Positions 1 through 8,766 are shown, counted from the stretch's first letter. The stretch is 64,000 bases of DNA from Irineochytrium annulatum (GCA_027600665.1 JADGJL010000001.1:372001-436000), one strand, 5' to 3'. Numbers and translations: made by a program. The notes: a model not told the origin generated them from the sequence alone.

Positions 1-125
1 CCATTCCTGTATCCGTTCCGTGCAGATGCTCCACCTGCGAAATAACTGCATCTTTAGTGTGTGTCTATAGAAAATATAGAAAATTCCACTGATCCATTGA
101 TCATGCCTGAAAGGAGGAATGGACA

Positions 126-704
126 CTGAAAAATCTGTTGATTACCGGTTACCGGGCACATGAATTGCAAATTTTCGGACAAAAACATGAAGGTATTCCT
201 TTTATCAAAAAGGCTATCTCATCCCGCTTAACGCCTATTGTCGAGGATGGTCTGGAATGGGTGCTGACGCCGGGACAATACGGTGTGGATCTGTGGGCAT
301 GCGAAGTCGTGATTGATCTGAAGAAGACGTATCCACATCTCAAACTATCGATCATTACTGCCTTTCAGAACCCCGAGGAACAATGGAAAGAAGACAAGCA
401 GGAGTATTACCGTTCCATCCTCTCGGGTGTGGACTATTACGGTGCGATTAGCAATCAGCCTTATATTGGACCGTGGCAGTTCACTGCCCGGGATGACCTG
501 TTGCTGCGTAAAAGCGACGGTCTTCTGCTCGTTTATGATGAAGATGCCGGGGAAGGCAGTCCCCGTTTTGTGAAGGAAAAAGCCGTGAAGAAACAGCAGA
601 ATGAGGACTATACGATCATCAGTGTCACTTCAGAGGATATCCAATCGGTAGCTGAAGATGAGCGCATGAACGATATTGTAGACTTCGACGATTCTTCCTT
701 CTGA
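126..704 (+). CDS. ypsA: YpsA-like SLOG-family protein (DUF1273)
   Basis: The protein matches the YpsA family, whose members are SLOG-fold proteins of about 180 residues linked to cell division and stress in Bacillus; the ligand is not firmly known. Visible family marks are the N-terminal ITGYRAHEL strand-loop, GLEWVLTPGQYGVDLWA, and the late KSDGLLLVYD strand. I place the start at the CTG at 126, giving 192 residues beginning MKNLLITGYR, because AGGAGG lies at 112-117 with 8 bases of spacing and homologues carry these N-terminal residues. The TTG at 138 is 20 bases from the Shine-Dalgarno. No partner gene is evident; the next gene is separated by about 170 bases. The C-terminal tail is acidic. 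Confidence 0.85.
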   Translation: MKNLLITGYRAHELQIFGQKHEGIPFIKKAISSRLTPIVEDGLEWVLTPGQYGVDLWACEVVIDLKKTYPHLKLSIITAFQNPEEQWKEDKQEYYRSILSGVDYYGAISNQPYIGPWQFTARDDLLLRKSDGLLLVYDEDAGEGSPRFVKEKAVKKQQNEDYTIISVTSEDIQSVAEDERMNDIVDFDDSSF

Positions 705-871
705 ATCATGCTGGATCAATGCAGACCGTTCAAGGTCCATCCGTTCACATCCATCATCAGAGGAGATTAACATTCCGTATGACGTACATATGTTTTTTTT
801 GGAGTCAGGTTGGGTATAAGTAGTATTATAACTGCGATGATATGTCGTATGGGATAAGGGGAACTGCAACC

Positions 872-1687
872 ATGACAATTACGCCAGAGCAGCGCATTCA
901 ACTGCATGGATTTAACAACCTGACCAAGTCGCTGAGCTTCAATATGTACGATATCTGTTATACGAAAACCAAAGACGAACGCGAAGCTTACATTGAATAT
1001 ATTGATGAACAATATAACGCCGACCGGCTAAGCAAGATTCTGAACAACGTCTCCGACATCATCGGGGCCCACGTGTTAAATGTTGCTAAGCAGGATTATG
1101 TGCCTCAAGGTGCCAGTGTGACGATCCTTGTCTCGGAAGGTCCTATTGTGGAGATCCCCGAAGAATCACTCGATGAATCTCCCGGCCCTCTGCCCGATAA
1201 CGTCGTTATGCAACTGGACAAAAGTCATATCACGGTGCACACCTACCCAGAGTTTCACCCTAGTGAAGGCATCAGTACCTTTCGTGCGGACATCGACGTC
1301 TCCACCTGCGGTGAGATTTCACCGCTCAAGGCGCTTAATTATCTGATCCACTCGTTTGATACAGACATTATGACGATGGATTACCGGGTACGTGGCTTCA
1401 CGCGGGACACCAGTGGACGCAAGCTGTTCATTGACCATGAGATCGGCTCGATTCAGAATTATATTCCCGACGAGATCAAGAACAGCTTTGACATGATTGA
1501 CGTGAACGTTTATCAGGAGAATATTTTCCACACCAAATGTAAGCTGAAGGAATTCGACCTCGATAATTATCTGTTTGGGTACACCAAGGATAAGCTCAGC
1601 AAGAAGGAACAACAGGAGATTACGGAGTGGCTGAAGCTGGAGATGGACGAGATCTATTACGGCAAAAATAAGAATCGTCCCACTTAA
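872..1687 (+). CDS. speD: S-adenosylmethionine decarboxylase proenzyme, E. coli-type
   Basis: This is a pyruvoyl-dependent AdoMet decarboxylase, which makes the aminopropyl donor for spermidine synthesis. The [13 protein letters not shown] start, [18 protein letters not shown] and [13 protein letters not shown] blocks follow E. coli SpeD almost residue for residue. Self-cleavage is expected between Lys117 and Ser118 of LDKSH, with Ser118 becoming the pyruvoyl group. The length of 271 residues fits the long class 1A form rather than the roughly 125-residue form of Bacillus subtilis. I chose ATG 872 over ATG 842 because AAGGGG at 856-861 sits 10 bases before it. No spermidine synthase gene is adjacent, so the aminopropyltransferase must be elsewhere. 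Confidence 0.95.
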   Translation: MTITPEQRIQLHGFNNLTKSLSFNMYDICYTKTKDEREAYIEYIDEQYNADRLSKILNNVSDIIGAHVLNVAKQDYVPQGASVTILVSEGPIVEIPEESLDESPGPLPDNVVMQLDKSHITVHTYPEFHPSEGISTFRADIDVSTCGEISPLKALNYLIHSFDTDIMTMDYRVRGFTRDTSGRKLFIDHEIGSIQNYIPDEIKNSFDMIDVNVYQENIFHTKCKLKEFDLDNYLFGYTKDKLSKKEQQEITEWLKLEMDEIYYGKNKNRPT

Positions 1688-1728
1688 AAGTCTGCTCGAA
1701 GGCTGATCCAGAAAGCCAGCCAAGGTCT

Positions 1729-1790
1729 AAGACAAGATTTCATGAAGGCAAGGTTCTCTTCAAGAGCCTCCGGCATGTGCTTGTCTTTTT
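1729..1790 (+). terminator. Probable intrinsic terminator after speD
   Basis: AAGACAAG at 1729-1736 pairs with CTTGTCTT at 1780-1787, with a smaller inner hairpin around 1751-1769 and a run of T at 1786-1790. The long loop makes it less certain than the other terminators here. Confidence 0.5.
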
Positions 1791-1800
1791 CTATGTTATG

Positions 1801-1830
1801 TTGACAGTGTGCAACTTTATTTTTTATTAT
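1801..1830 (+). promoter_or_regulatory. SigA-type promoter for the flgB-like gene
   Basis: TTGACA at 1801-1806 and TATTAT at 1825-1830 are separated by 18 bases, and the flgB-like start lies about 40 bases downstream. This suggests vegetative rather than SigD (flagellar) control. Confidence 0.6.
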
Positions 1831-1871
1831 AGGAGTAACTGTATTAATATGCAGTGAAGGAGACTGAGCCT

Positions 1872-2282
1872 GTGATCGAAACGAATACCACTAGACGTAA
1901 CGAATCACTGTTACAAGCGCTTACTGCACAGCATAATGCCATTACCAACAACATAGCCAATGCGGACACGCCCAACTACAAAAAGAAAACGGTAGAGTTT
2001 CAGGAAGAGCTGAGACGGATCGTTGAGAATGGCAAAACAGATCAGCTCGCCATGAAGCGGACTCATGAAAAACACTTCCCTGTCAGTGATCCCCATTCTT
2101 CCATCGTACAGTACCGAATTGTCGAGAACAACGAAACCACGATGAACAATAACAACAATAACGTTGACATTGACAAGGAAATGGCGGACCTTTCAGAGAA
2201 CCAACTCATGTATAACTACATGGTTGACCGGGTCAGTGGACATTACAAAAAAATGAAGAATTTATTGAATGATCTGAAATAA
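1872..2282 (+). CDS. flgB: FlgB-like flagellar basal-body rod protein, orphan copy
   Basis: The N-terminus LLQALTAQHNAITNNIANADTPNYK is the conserved helix-turn of flagellar rod proteins (split in the sequence around residues 14-38), here followed by KKTVEFQEEL. FlgB proteins form the proximal rod of the basal body. The 136-residue length is normal. GTG 1872 is chosen because AAGGAG at 1856-1861 is 10 bases upstream; GTG 1854 would overlap that site. A run of six or so Asn codons near residue 96 is unusual. No other flagellar gene is present in the window, while FlgB is normally first in the large fla/che operon, so this is either a relocated gene or a paralogue. Confidence 0.8.
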   Translation: MIETNTTRRNESLLQALTAQHNAITNNIANADTPNYKKKTVEFQEELRRIVENGKTDQLAMKRTHEKHFPVSDPHSSIVQYRIVENNETTMNNNNNNVDIDKEMADLSENQLMYNYMVDRVSGHYKKMKNLLNDLK

Positions 2283-2293
2283 TGAATGTACAA

Positions 2294-2319
2294 GCAGCCC
2301 GAAATGGCTGCTTTTTTTT
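2294..2319 (+). terminator. Intrinsic terminator after flgB
   Basis: GCAGCC at 2294-2299 pairs with GGCTGC at 2306-2311 and is followed by eight T. Confidence 0.9.
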
Positions 2320-2430
2320 GTTGTTTTTCAATGAATGTAGACGGTTTAGTGCCATTTTTCGGTATCTGCTCCTGTTCGTAGTATAATGGAATGAAATGAA
2401 AGATTTCATATCGTACAAAAGAGGTGCAAC

Positions 2431-3462
2431 ATGGCTCCACGTCATTTAAATGCTTTTCAAGGTTCAAAAGTCAGACTCGCAGCCCCATGCCCGGAAGATT
2501 GCATGCGTCTCTCCCGCTTCACGGACGATTACGAATATTTGCGCAACATGGATACCGATATTGCTGTTCCATTAACGCCGGATGAGACAGGCTCCTCCTC
2601 TGTCCGTCGAGACAACGGCTTTGAATTTGCATTACGTACACTGGAGGGAAATCGATTCATTGGCTTCACCGCCCTCTACCGGATTGAATGGAACAATCGC
2701 TCCGCCCGTCTGGCCATTGGCATCGGTGAAGAAAATGATCGGGGTAAAGGATATGGCAGCGATGCCCTTGCTCTGATTCTCCGATATGGCTTCCATGAAT
2801 TGAACCTCAACCGGATTGCGCTGGAAGTCATCGAATACAATGAAGCCGCGAGACGCGCATACCTAAAAGCCGGATTTCGGGAAGAGGGGCGTCAGCGTTC
2901 TGCAGTTCTGCGGGATGGCATGCATTATGACCTGATCTCGATGAGTATCCTTGCGGAAGAATGGTCGGCACAGTCTGGGCTTCCATTGTCGTTCGGATCT
3001 AATCGTTCTGCCCCTGCTGCCGAATCCGGAAATAGGGTAGCTGCTGATTTTTCACCTCGCATTGGCGTAGGCGCGGTCATCCTGAATGATCGGGGCGAAG
3101 TGCTTCTCGCCTGGCGGAACCGCCAGCCTGAACAGCACACCTGGAGTATTCCTGGCGGGAAAGTAGATCCCTATGAGTCCCTGGAGACAGCCGTCATCCG
3201 TGAAATCAAGGAAGAAGTGAACCTGGATATCGCCATCGACAGCCTGCTCTGCACGGCGGAGACAATCCAGCCACAACAGCAGGAACATTGGATATCCGTG
3301 CTCTATTCCACCAAGGTGATTGGCGGCCATGCTCGTAATCTGGAAGAAGGCGGAGCCATCGGTGAGATCGGCTGGTTCCCGCTCCATGATCTGCCTTCTC
3401 CACTCGCTTGTTTTGCCGTACCTGGGCTGGAAGCTGTGAAGAAGCTATATAACCAGAATTAA
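2431..3462 (+). CDS. GNAT acetyltransferase-Nudix hydrolase fusion
   Basis: Two enzyme domains are joined in a 343-residue protein. Residues about 10-175 form a RimJ/RimL-type GNAT domain, with the acetyl-CoA loop ENDRGKGYGSDA and the NEAARRAYLKAGF helix. After a linker of about 35 residues rich in Ser and Ala, residues about 210-340 form a Nudix hydrolase starting RIGVGAVILNDRGEVLL. Its Nudix box runs GKVDPYESLETAVIREIKEE and then VNL, so the conserved Gly near the end of the box is Asn; the RE and EE metal-binding residues are intact. Substrates of both domains are unknown. AAGAGGTG lies just upstream of the ATG. The gene stands alone before an AraC regulator. Confidence 0.88.
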   Translation: MAPRHLNAFQGSKVRLAAPCPEDCMRLSRFTDDYEYLRNMDTDIAVPLTPDETGSSSVRRDNGFEFALRTLEGNRFIGFTALYRIEWNNRSARLAIGIGEENDRGKGYGSDALALILRYGFHELNLNRIALEVIEYNEAARRAYLKAGFREEGRQRSAVLRDGMHYDLISMSILAEEWSAQSGLPLSFGSNRSAPAAESGNRVAADFSPRIGVGAVILNDRGEVLLAWRNRQPEQHTWSIPGGKVDPYESLETAVIREIKEEVNLDIAIDSLLCTAETIQPQQQEHWISVLYSTKVIGGHARNLEEGGAIGEIGWFPLHDLPSPLACFAVPGLEAVKKLYNQN

Positions 3463-3480
3463 GCTTGGAGGTGCTTGCAA

Positions 3481-4344
3481 GTGTTGAAGATTCCGCTTCC
3501 TCGACCTGTACCCTTCATTCTGCATGAATCGAGTTCCCAATATGATTGGAAAGGCAGCGGCTCGCTATCACTGAAAACATTCCGTAACGGAAAAACCCTC
3601 TATGAAGCGGGTCGCGGTCACTTCGCAGTCAACAATGAGAACTATCTGCTTCTGAATGAAGGTCAGGAATACAGCCTTCACATCGATTCATCTACTCCAG
3701 TTGAATCCTTTTGCATCTTCTTTCCTCCCGGTTATGTGGAAGAGATTAGCCGGAATCTGATTAGTAGGGATCTCCGGCTACTTGATGAGCCGTATAGTTA
3801 TTCATCCCCAAGCAAAATGGAATGGATAGAACGTACATACGTAATGCATAATCGGCTTGGCGTAGCCCTGAATCATTTCCGTAACTTGTACAGTCGAGAC
3901 ATGCTGGATTCCTGGGCAACAGAGGAGCAACTTCATCAGCTCGCCGTTCATATGTTGGATCTACACCGTAACATTCAACAAGAGATTAACGAACTTGATA
4001 TGATCAGACGTTCAACCAGGGAAGAGTTATATCGAAGGGTCTATATCGGGCATGAGTATATCTCAGCCTATTATGATCAGCCGTTAACGCTTGAACAGAC
4101 TGCAGCAGCTGCACAACTATCCGTGAATCATTTTCTACGAAGTTACAAAAAGCTGTTCGGCACTTCACCCCATCGTTATTTGACTGAATGCAGACTACAA
4201 GCAGCGAAACGACTTTTACTTGATACGGACAAGTCTGTCACCAATATCTGTTATGATGTGGGGTTCGAAAGTCTCGGATCGTTCAGTTCATTATTTACCA
4301 GACGCTTTCATAGCTCTCCTTCCCAGCTGCGGGCAAAAAGGTGA
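3481..4344 (+). CDS. AraC-family transcriptional regulator
   Basis: The C-terminal 100 residues carry the two helix-turn-helix motifs of AraC proteins: LTLEQTAAAAQLSVNHFLR followed by FKKLFGTSPHRYL-like sequence (here YKKLFGTSPHRYL), then VTNICYDVGFESLGSFSSLF. The N-terminal part of about 180 residues would be the ligand-sensing cupin-like domain. GTG 3481 is preferred because GGAGG at 3467-3471 is 9 bases upstream; the TTG at 3475 is only 3 bases away. It follows the GNAT-Nudix gene by 18 bases, so the two may be co-transcribed. The effector is unknown. Confidence 0.88.
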   Translation: MLKIPLPRPVPFILHESSSQYDWKGSGSLSLKTFRNGKTLYEAGRGHFAVNNENYLLLNEGQEYSLHIDSSTPVESFCIFFPPGYVEEISRNLISRDLRLLDEPYSYSSPSKMEWIERTYVMHNRLGVALNHFRNLYSRDMLDSWATEEQLHQLAVHMLDLHRNIQQEINELDMIRRSTREELYRRVYIGHEYISAYYDQPLTLEQTAAAAQLSVNHFLRSYKKLFGTSPHRYLTECRLQAAKRLLLDTDKSVTNICYDVGFESLGSFSSLFTRRFHSSPSQLRAKR

Positions 4345-4412
4345 TTATGAAGAAGAACCTCTGAAGAGTAACATTTATAATTAAATTATCTCATCAGATG
4401 GAGGTAATCCTT

Positions 4413-4940
4413 ATGGATCATGCAGAACAGATGAATCAATTATTTCAGGCTGCACAGGCTGGAGATGCGGTAACCATTGCTGGAATTCTCGCTTCTCAGC
4501 CGGAACTCACCAATACGGAAAATCAGGATGGGTTAACTCCGCTGGGGTATGCCTCTCATTATGGACAAGCAGGAGCAGTTCGTGTTCTTCTGGAGCGCGG
4601 AGCCAATGTTAACGCCCTGTCTCATTCGAAAATTTCCTTTATTCCGTCCAATACTGCACTGCACGCTGCTCTTGCCGGGGAACGTTCTTCCGAAGTGATC
4701 GGCCTTTTGCTTCAACATGGGGCATCCACGAGCATTTTGGACAGTGATGGACAATATGCACTGCACTCGGCAGCATTTCATACGGATCAGATCGAACTTA
4801 TCGAGATGTTAATCCAGTATGGTGCAGATCCACATGCGCTGAACTCAGCGGGTCAGACCCCATTGGACATTGCACTTGAACGCGGTAATACGTCTACAGC
4901 TTCATGTCTGCGAGCAGCCGTTGCAGCTCAGCAGCAATAA
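4413..4940 (+). CDS. Ankyrin-repeat protein
   Basis: A 175-residue protein made almost wholly of ankyrin repeats. Clear units begin at DGLTPLGYASHYGQAG, NTALHAALAGERSSEV, DGQYALHSAAFHTDQI and AGQTPLDIALERGN, preceded by a degenerate first repeat. Such proteins mediate protein binding; the partner is unknown. There is no signal peptide or membrane segment, so it should be cytosolic. GGAGG at 4400-4404 places the start at ATG 4413, not at ATG 4398. It may be the last gene of the run that starts with the GNAT-Nudix gene. Confidence 0.85.
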   Translation: MDHAEQMNQLFQAAQAGDAVTIAGILASQPELTNTENQDGLTPLGYASHYGQAGAVRVLLERGANVNALSHSKISFIPSNTALHAALAGERSSEVIGLLLQHGASTSILDSDGQYALHSAAFHTDQIELIEMLIQYGADPHALNSAGQTPLDIALERGNTSTASCLRAAVAAQQQ

Positions 4941-4968
4941 TGTTTAGCTAGCTTGGACAATAACATGA

Positions 4969-5018
4969 ATAACCGTCAGGACTCTTTTTGGAGTACAAAG
5001 AGAAGGTCTGACGGTTAT
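4969..5018 (+). terminator. Inverted repeat, probable terminator
   Basis: ATAACCGTCAG at 4969-4979 pairs with CTGACGGTTAT at 5008-5018 across a 28-base loop. The following T content is moderate, so termination is likely but not certain. Confidence 0.55.
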
Positions 5019-5105
5019 TTGTGTTGTCCTCTACGTTCTCGTATACATATGTAGTTCAACTTCTATAGAAATCTCACAATACATCATATTTTTTTCAGAA
5101 AACAA

Positions 5106-5130
5106 GAACCGTTTGACACCTTACACGGTC
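5106..5130 (+). promoter_or_regulatory. Candidate ECF autoregulatory promoter
   Basis: GAAC at 5106-5109 and CGGTC at 5126-5130 are exactly 16 bases apart. This resembles the AAC-N16-CGTC architecture recognised by SigV/SigW/SigX-type ECF factors, and it lies 35 bases before the sigma gene. A SigA reading (TTGACA at 5113-5118) gives an impossible 12-base spacer. Confidence 0.5.
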
Positions 5131-5164
5131 TAATACTCAACACAACCATGAAAGGAGGAGCCAT

Positions 5165-5680
5165 GTGACCCCTACTCAGCTCACTATCGCCGCACAAAAA
5201 GGGGATGCCGAGGCTTTTGCAGCCTTAATGGAATTGCATCATAGTCGACTGTACCGCATCGCCTATGCCTACCTGCACAACCAAGGTGATGCACTGGAGG
5301 CCATTCAGGAATCAACCTTCCGGGCATTTCGTAAACTCAAAAAATTAAAAGAGCCATCCTACTTTGGCACTTGGCTCATCCGCATTCTGCTCAACTACTG
5401 CGCAGACGAACGCAAACGCAAAAGCCGTTTCAGCCCCGATACGGCGATTCATGAACCCAGCAGCTGGGATCGTCCTGCCGACCCTGATCTTGCTGCCGCC
5501 GTATCCAACCTTGATCGGGATTGTAAACAGATTATTATCCTGAGTTATTTTGAAGGTTTCTCCCTAACCGAAGTTGCTGATATTCTGGAAATCCCGACCG
5601 GAACCGTCAAATCCCGATTACATCGGGCACTCGGACAGCTCCGGGATCAACTTGAAATGAAAGGAGATGCATCTTCATGA
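5165..5680 (+). CDS. ECF-type RNA polymerase sigma factor
   Basis: The 171-residue protein has only sigma regions 2 and 4. Region 2 shows AYAYLHNQGDALEAIQESTFRAFR, and region 4 shows the helix-turn-helix LTEVADILEIPTGTVKSRLH. This size and layout define an extracytoplasmic-function sigma factor of the SigV/SigX/SigW sort. GTG 5165 has AGGAGG at 5153-5158, 6 bases upstream. Its last codons overlap the start of the next gene by four bases, the usual layout for a sigma factor and its membrane anti-sigma. The upstream ECF-like promoter suggests autoregulation. The inducing signal cannot be read from the sequence. Confidence 0.92.
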   Translation: MTPTQLTIAAQKGDAEAFAALMELHHSRLYRIAYAYLHNQGDALEAIQESTFRAFRKLKKLKEPSYFGTWLIRILLNYCADERKRKSRFSPDTAIHEPSSWDRPADPDLAAAVSNLDRDCKQIIILSYFEGFSLTEVADILEIPTGTVKSRLHRALGQLRDQLEMKGDASS

Positions 5681-7011
5681 CGGATGAACAAAAATCATTC
5701 GACGCATTGGAAGAACGTCTGAATGCTCGTAAGACGGAATACGAAACCATGCCAGTACCTGATGCTGCCTCCCAGGCTGTGCAAGCGGGAATTCGCCAAG
5801 CTGCCCGTAAGCGAAAGTCCCGGCTGCGCTGGTATGTGAGCTCCATCTCGGCTGCTGCTCTCATCCTGCTGTTTACGGGATGTATCCGTGTCTCTCCCGC
5901 TTTTGCATCCTTCGTGGAGCAATTGCCTGGCATGGAAGGCATTGTGAGCGTGATTCGCCAGGACAAAGGATTAATGATGGCGATCGATCAGTCTCTCTTG
6001 CAGAAGGTCGGTGTCACCGACGAGCATGATGGTACTTCCTTGACCGTTGAAGGCATTATCACAGACGAGTCACGTATGGTCATTTTTTACACGATGAAAG
6101 GCATGAAAGATCCCGAGAAATTTAACTATGATATCGATCTGCTCGATGAGAACGGGAAAGATCTGCCTGTTGCGTTTACTCACTCTTATCCAACACCTTC
6201 TCCAGACGAGAATGTGAATGAGAATATGATTGACGTCATTTTCACAGATGAAGCCTCTCCTCCTGAGAAGCTAAGCGTCGTGTTTAAGTCCAGAGATACA
6301 ACGCGTGCAGAAAAGTGGAAAATAACGTTCCCGGTAGACAAGAATCTTACCAAAGGCATGAAAAAAGTCATTCCTGTGAATCAGACGTTAACAGTGGATG
6401 GACAGCGTATTGATGTGAAACAGGCTACTCTGTATCCAACACGTCTTGTGCTTGATGTGAATTTTGATCCTAAAAATACCAAGAAGGTATTTGGCCTCAG
6501 CGATCTTCAACTGGTTGATGAGCAAGGGCGCGCGTGGAGAACGGATACCTCAACCGGTGAGGATGAACGTTCCATTTACTTCGAAAGCATGTACTTCTCC
6601 ATACCAAAAAAGTTGACGTTACAGGGATCTGGCTTCTCCGGTTTGGATAAAGATGAGTTGGATTTCACCCTTAATCTGAATTCACACCGGATCACAGGTG
6701 GACCACCTGAATTGAAGATGGTAGGCAGCAAGGTCGAAGGCAAAGATCTAATTATTGATTTTTCCGTTGCTGGCAGGATGGAAGGTGGATTCGTTCTCAC
6801 TTTCAGGAAAGTTACAGATAGTGCAGGGAAATCATATGAAGTCCCTGGCTCCAGTTGGAGTAGTGGGGATGGGACGGATGACAGTCATACGATTGTTTCT
6901 TCTACTATCCAAAATGGAGCCAAATTAAAAGGGGAAGTGAAGATGAACATCTCCACCTATCCGATGAAAGTAAAGTCTCCCTTCTCATTGGACATTCCTG
7001 TTAATCCTTAA
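5677..7011 (+). CDS. DUF4179-type membrane anti-sigma factor
   Basis: A 444-residue protein coupled to the sigma gene by an ATGA overlap. The first 48 residues are cytosolic and basic, a single membrane helix follows near WYVSSISAAALILLFTG (about 48-68), and the remainder is extracellular, matching DUF4179 and a C-terminal beta-rich domain (DUF5643-like). Proteins of this build hold their cognate ECF sigma factor at the membrane until an envelope signal releases it. The role is inferred from the gene pair and architecture; a classical zinc-binding anti-sigma motif (HxxxCxxC) is absent. Confidence 0.85.
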   Translation: MTDEQKSFDALEERLNARKTEYETMPVPDAASQAVQAGIRQAARKRKSRLRWYVSSISAAALILLFTGCIRVSPAFASFVEQLPGMEGIVSVIRQDKGLMMAIDQSLLQKVGVTDEHDGTSLTVEGIITDESRMVIFYTMKGMKDPEKFNYDIDLLDENGKDLPVAFTHSYPTPSPDENVNENMIDVIFTDEASPPEKLSVVFKSRDTTRAEKWKITFPVDKNLTKGMKKVIPVNQTLTVDGQRIDVKQATLYPTRLVLDVNFDPKNTKKVFGLSDLQLVDEQGRAWRTDTSTGEDERSIYFESMYFSIPKKLTLQGSGFSGLDKDELDFTLNLNSHRITGGPPELKMVGSKVEGKDLIIDFSVAGRMEGGFVLTFRKVTDSAGKSYEVPGSSWSSGDGTDDSHTIVSSTIQNGAKLKGEVKMNISTYPMKVKSPFSLDIPVNP

Positions 7012-7108
7012 ATTTCTACCCGTAGGCTGTGATTATCGCAAATATTCTATATAATGGAAACATTCATTATTACGAGCAATGATGTTCATAGGAAAGGGTG
7101 TTTTCTCA

Positions 7109-8152
7109 ATGAATCAACGTTCTATCCGTTATCCGCAGCCACTCGCTCCGGGAAATACCATCGGTGTAGCTGCACCCTCCAGCGGTGTAGGCGAATCCTT
7201 GCACCATTATCTTGAGGAGAGTAAACGCAACATGGAGCGCCTTGGTTTTGGCGTGATAGAAAGCCCATCGCTCCGCCAGAACATCAAATGTGTGAGTGCC
7301 TCCAAAGAGCAACGCGCCGAAGAGATGAATGAATTTCTTCGCAATCCAACTATTCAAGCCATTATCCCTCCATGGGGCGGGGAGTTTCTCATGGATATCC
7401 TGCCCCTGCTGGATTGGGAAGCTTTGAAAACATTGCCGCCCAAATGGGTCATGGGTTATTCGGATATCAGCACCTTTTTATTCGCATACACCCTGCTCAC
7501 CGGCACAGCGACAGCGCACGGCACCAATTATGTGGATTTAAGATCACACGCCCTTGATCCCGTAACTGCGCGCTGGATCGATGTATTACAGACCCCTTAC
7601 GGCGGACAGATTACACAATCGTCTTCCACGCATTATCAATCGGAATGGAAAATGGAACTACCTGGATTTAACCTGGATACACCCTCACGCTGGAAGCAGA
7701 TCGGCCATTCGGAAGATGCAGTTACCGCTGTCTCGTTCTCAGGTCGACTGATCGGTGGCTGTATGGATACCATCACCTGTCTGATCGGCACCCCGTATGC
7801 ACCCGTGCAATCGTTTTTGGATCAGTATTGTGCAGAAGAAGGAACCATCTGGTATCTGGAGAGCTGTGAGATGAGCGCAGGGGATATTTACCGTCATCTG
7901 TGGCAGATGAGACAGGCTGGCTGGTTTGCAGGCGTGAAAGGTTTCATGTTCGGCCGACCTGCGGGTTATTCCGATACAGCGGATTTCAACTTCACTGATG
8001 CTCTCTCCTCTGCACTTGGGGATCTGGATGTTCCTGTACTGTATGACGTGGATCTTGGCCATATGCCGCCCCAGTTAACCTTTGTGAATGGAGCATTGGG
8101 CAAAGTCGCCTATGAAAATGGACGCGGGAGCCTGGAGATGGCGTTTGTGTAA
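7109..8152 (+). CDS. S66-family serine peptidase (LD-carboxypeptidase/MccF-like)
   Basis: The protein matches peptidase family S66, which removes terminal D-amino acids from murein peptides (LdcA) or cleaves microcin C-type adducts (MccF). The nucleophile elbow is in MGYSDIST, the catalytic Glu is in WYLESCEM, and the catalytic His is in DLGHMPPQL, so the Ser-Glu-His triad is complete. At 347 residues it is closer in length to MccF-type members than to short LdcA. GGGTG with a good spacing supports ATG 7109 over ATG 7079. A TATAAT lies at about 7050. No antibiotic cluster is adjacent, so the substrate is open. Confidence 0.88.
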   Translation: MNQRSIRYPQPLAPGNTIGVAAPSSGVGESLHHYLEESKRNMERLGFGVIESPSLRQNIKCVSASKEQRAEEMNEFLRNPTIQAIIPPWGGEFLMDILPLLDWEALKTLPPKWVMGYSDISTFLFAYTLLTGTATAHGTNYVDLRSHALDPVTARWIDVLQTPYGGQITQSSSTHYQSEWKMELPGFNLDTPSRWKQIGHSEDAVTAVSFSGRLIGGCMDTITCLIGTPYAPVQSFLDQYCAEEGTIWYLESCEMSAGDIYRHLWQMRQAGWFAGVKGFMFGRPAGYSDTADFNFTDALSSALGDLDVPVLYDVDLGHMPPQLTFVNGALGKVAYENGRGSLEMAFV

Positions 8153-8216
8153 TCACCCTTTGTAGGCAGATGCATACCTTGAAGTAAGAACTTATTTTGA
8201 GGAAGGGTTGTGCATC

Positions 8217-8522
8217 ATGTCTGAATCCACATCCACGCCATCCATGCGTGTCGTGTATCAAGCCAATCAACCGATGCTTCAATCCGTGCAAAGTGTGCGG
8301 AATATGCTTCATCATACAGCCCGACAGCATATAGGCAAGAAGGTACAAGTCCAGAATATCGATGGTCAAGTGTGGGAAGGTGTCATCATCAGTGCAGACC
8401 GGGGGATTTTGTATCTCCAGGTTACCCCGATGCATGGATATCCTGAACCGCGCGCGTTGTTTGGACCTACGATTTTGCCGCTTGTGCTGTATGAATTGTT
8501 GGTTATTACCCTGTTGATGTAG
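8217..8522 (+). CDS. Conserved small protein, function unknown
   Basis: A 101-residue protein I do not recognise. The central stretch KKVQVQNIDGQVWEGVIISA has the alternating pattern of a small Sm-like or SH3-like beta barrel, and the C-terminus ends in a hydrophobic segment ILPLVLYELLVITLL that could be a membrane helix. AGGAAGGG at 8198-8205 supports ATG 8217 rather than TTG 8208. It is followed by a strong terminator. The barrel suggestion is only an impression from residue pattern. Confidence 0.65.
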   Translation: MSESTSTPSMRVVYQANQPMLQSVQSVRNMLHHTARQHIGKKVQVQNIDGQVWEGVIISADRGILYLQVTPMHGYPEPRALFGPTILPLVLYELLVITLLM

Positions 8523-8564
8523 GATATTGTTCCTGTATATCCGTTTATATCCGAATCTGTTCCA

Positions 8565-8612
8565 CGAAGCTTCGCTCCTAAGATCTTCAAGTCTTGGGAA
8601 CGAAGCTTTTTT
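8565..8612 (+). terminator. Strong intrinsic terminator
   Basis: The arm CGAAGCTTCGCTCC at 8565-8578 pairs with GGGAACGAAGCTT at 8596-8608, extended inward by AAGA/TCTT, and ends in six T. Confidence 0.9.
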
Positions 8613-8766
8613 ATGGTCTTGGCGCTGGTGCGGTATGATTCCTTGCGGGCGTGTGAAATATGATACAATGGTGTCGCACCACCCCATATCACTTATGAAA
8701 CGGAGCTTGATCCGGTTGGAATACATACGTCATGATTCATCACCCGTATCACAAGTCGAGACGGGT

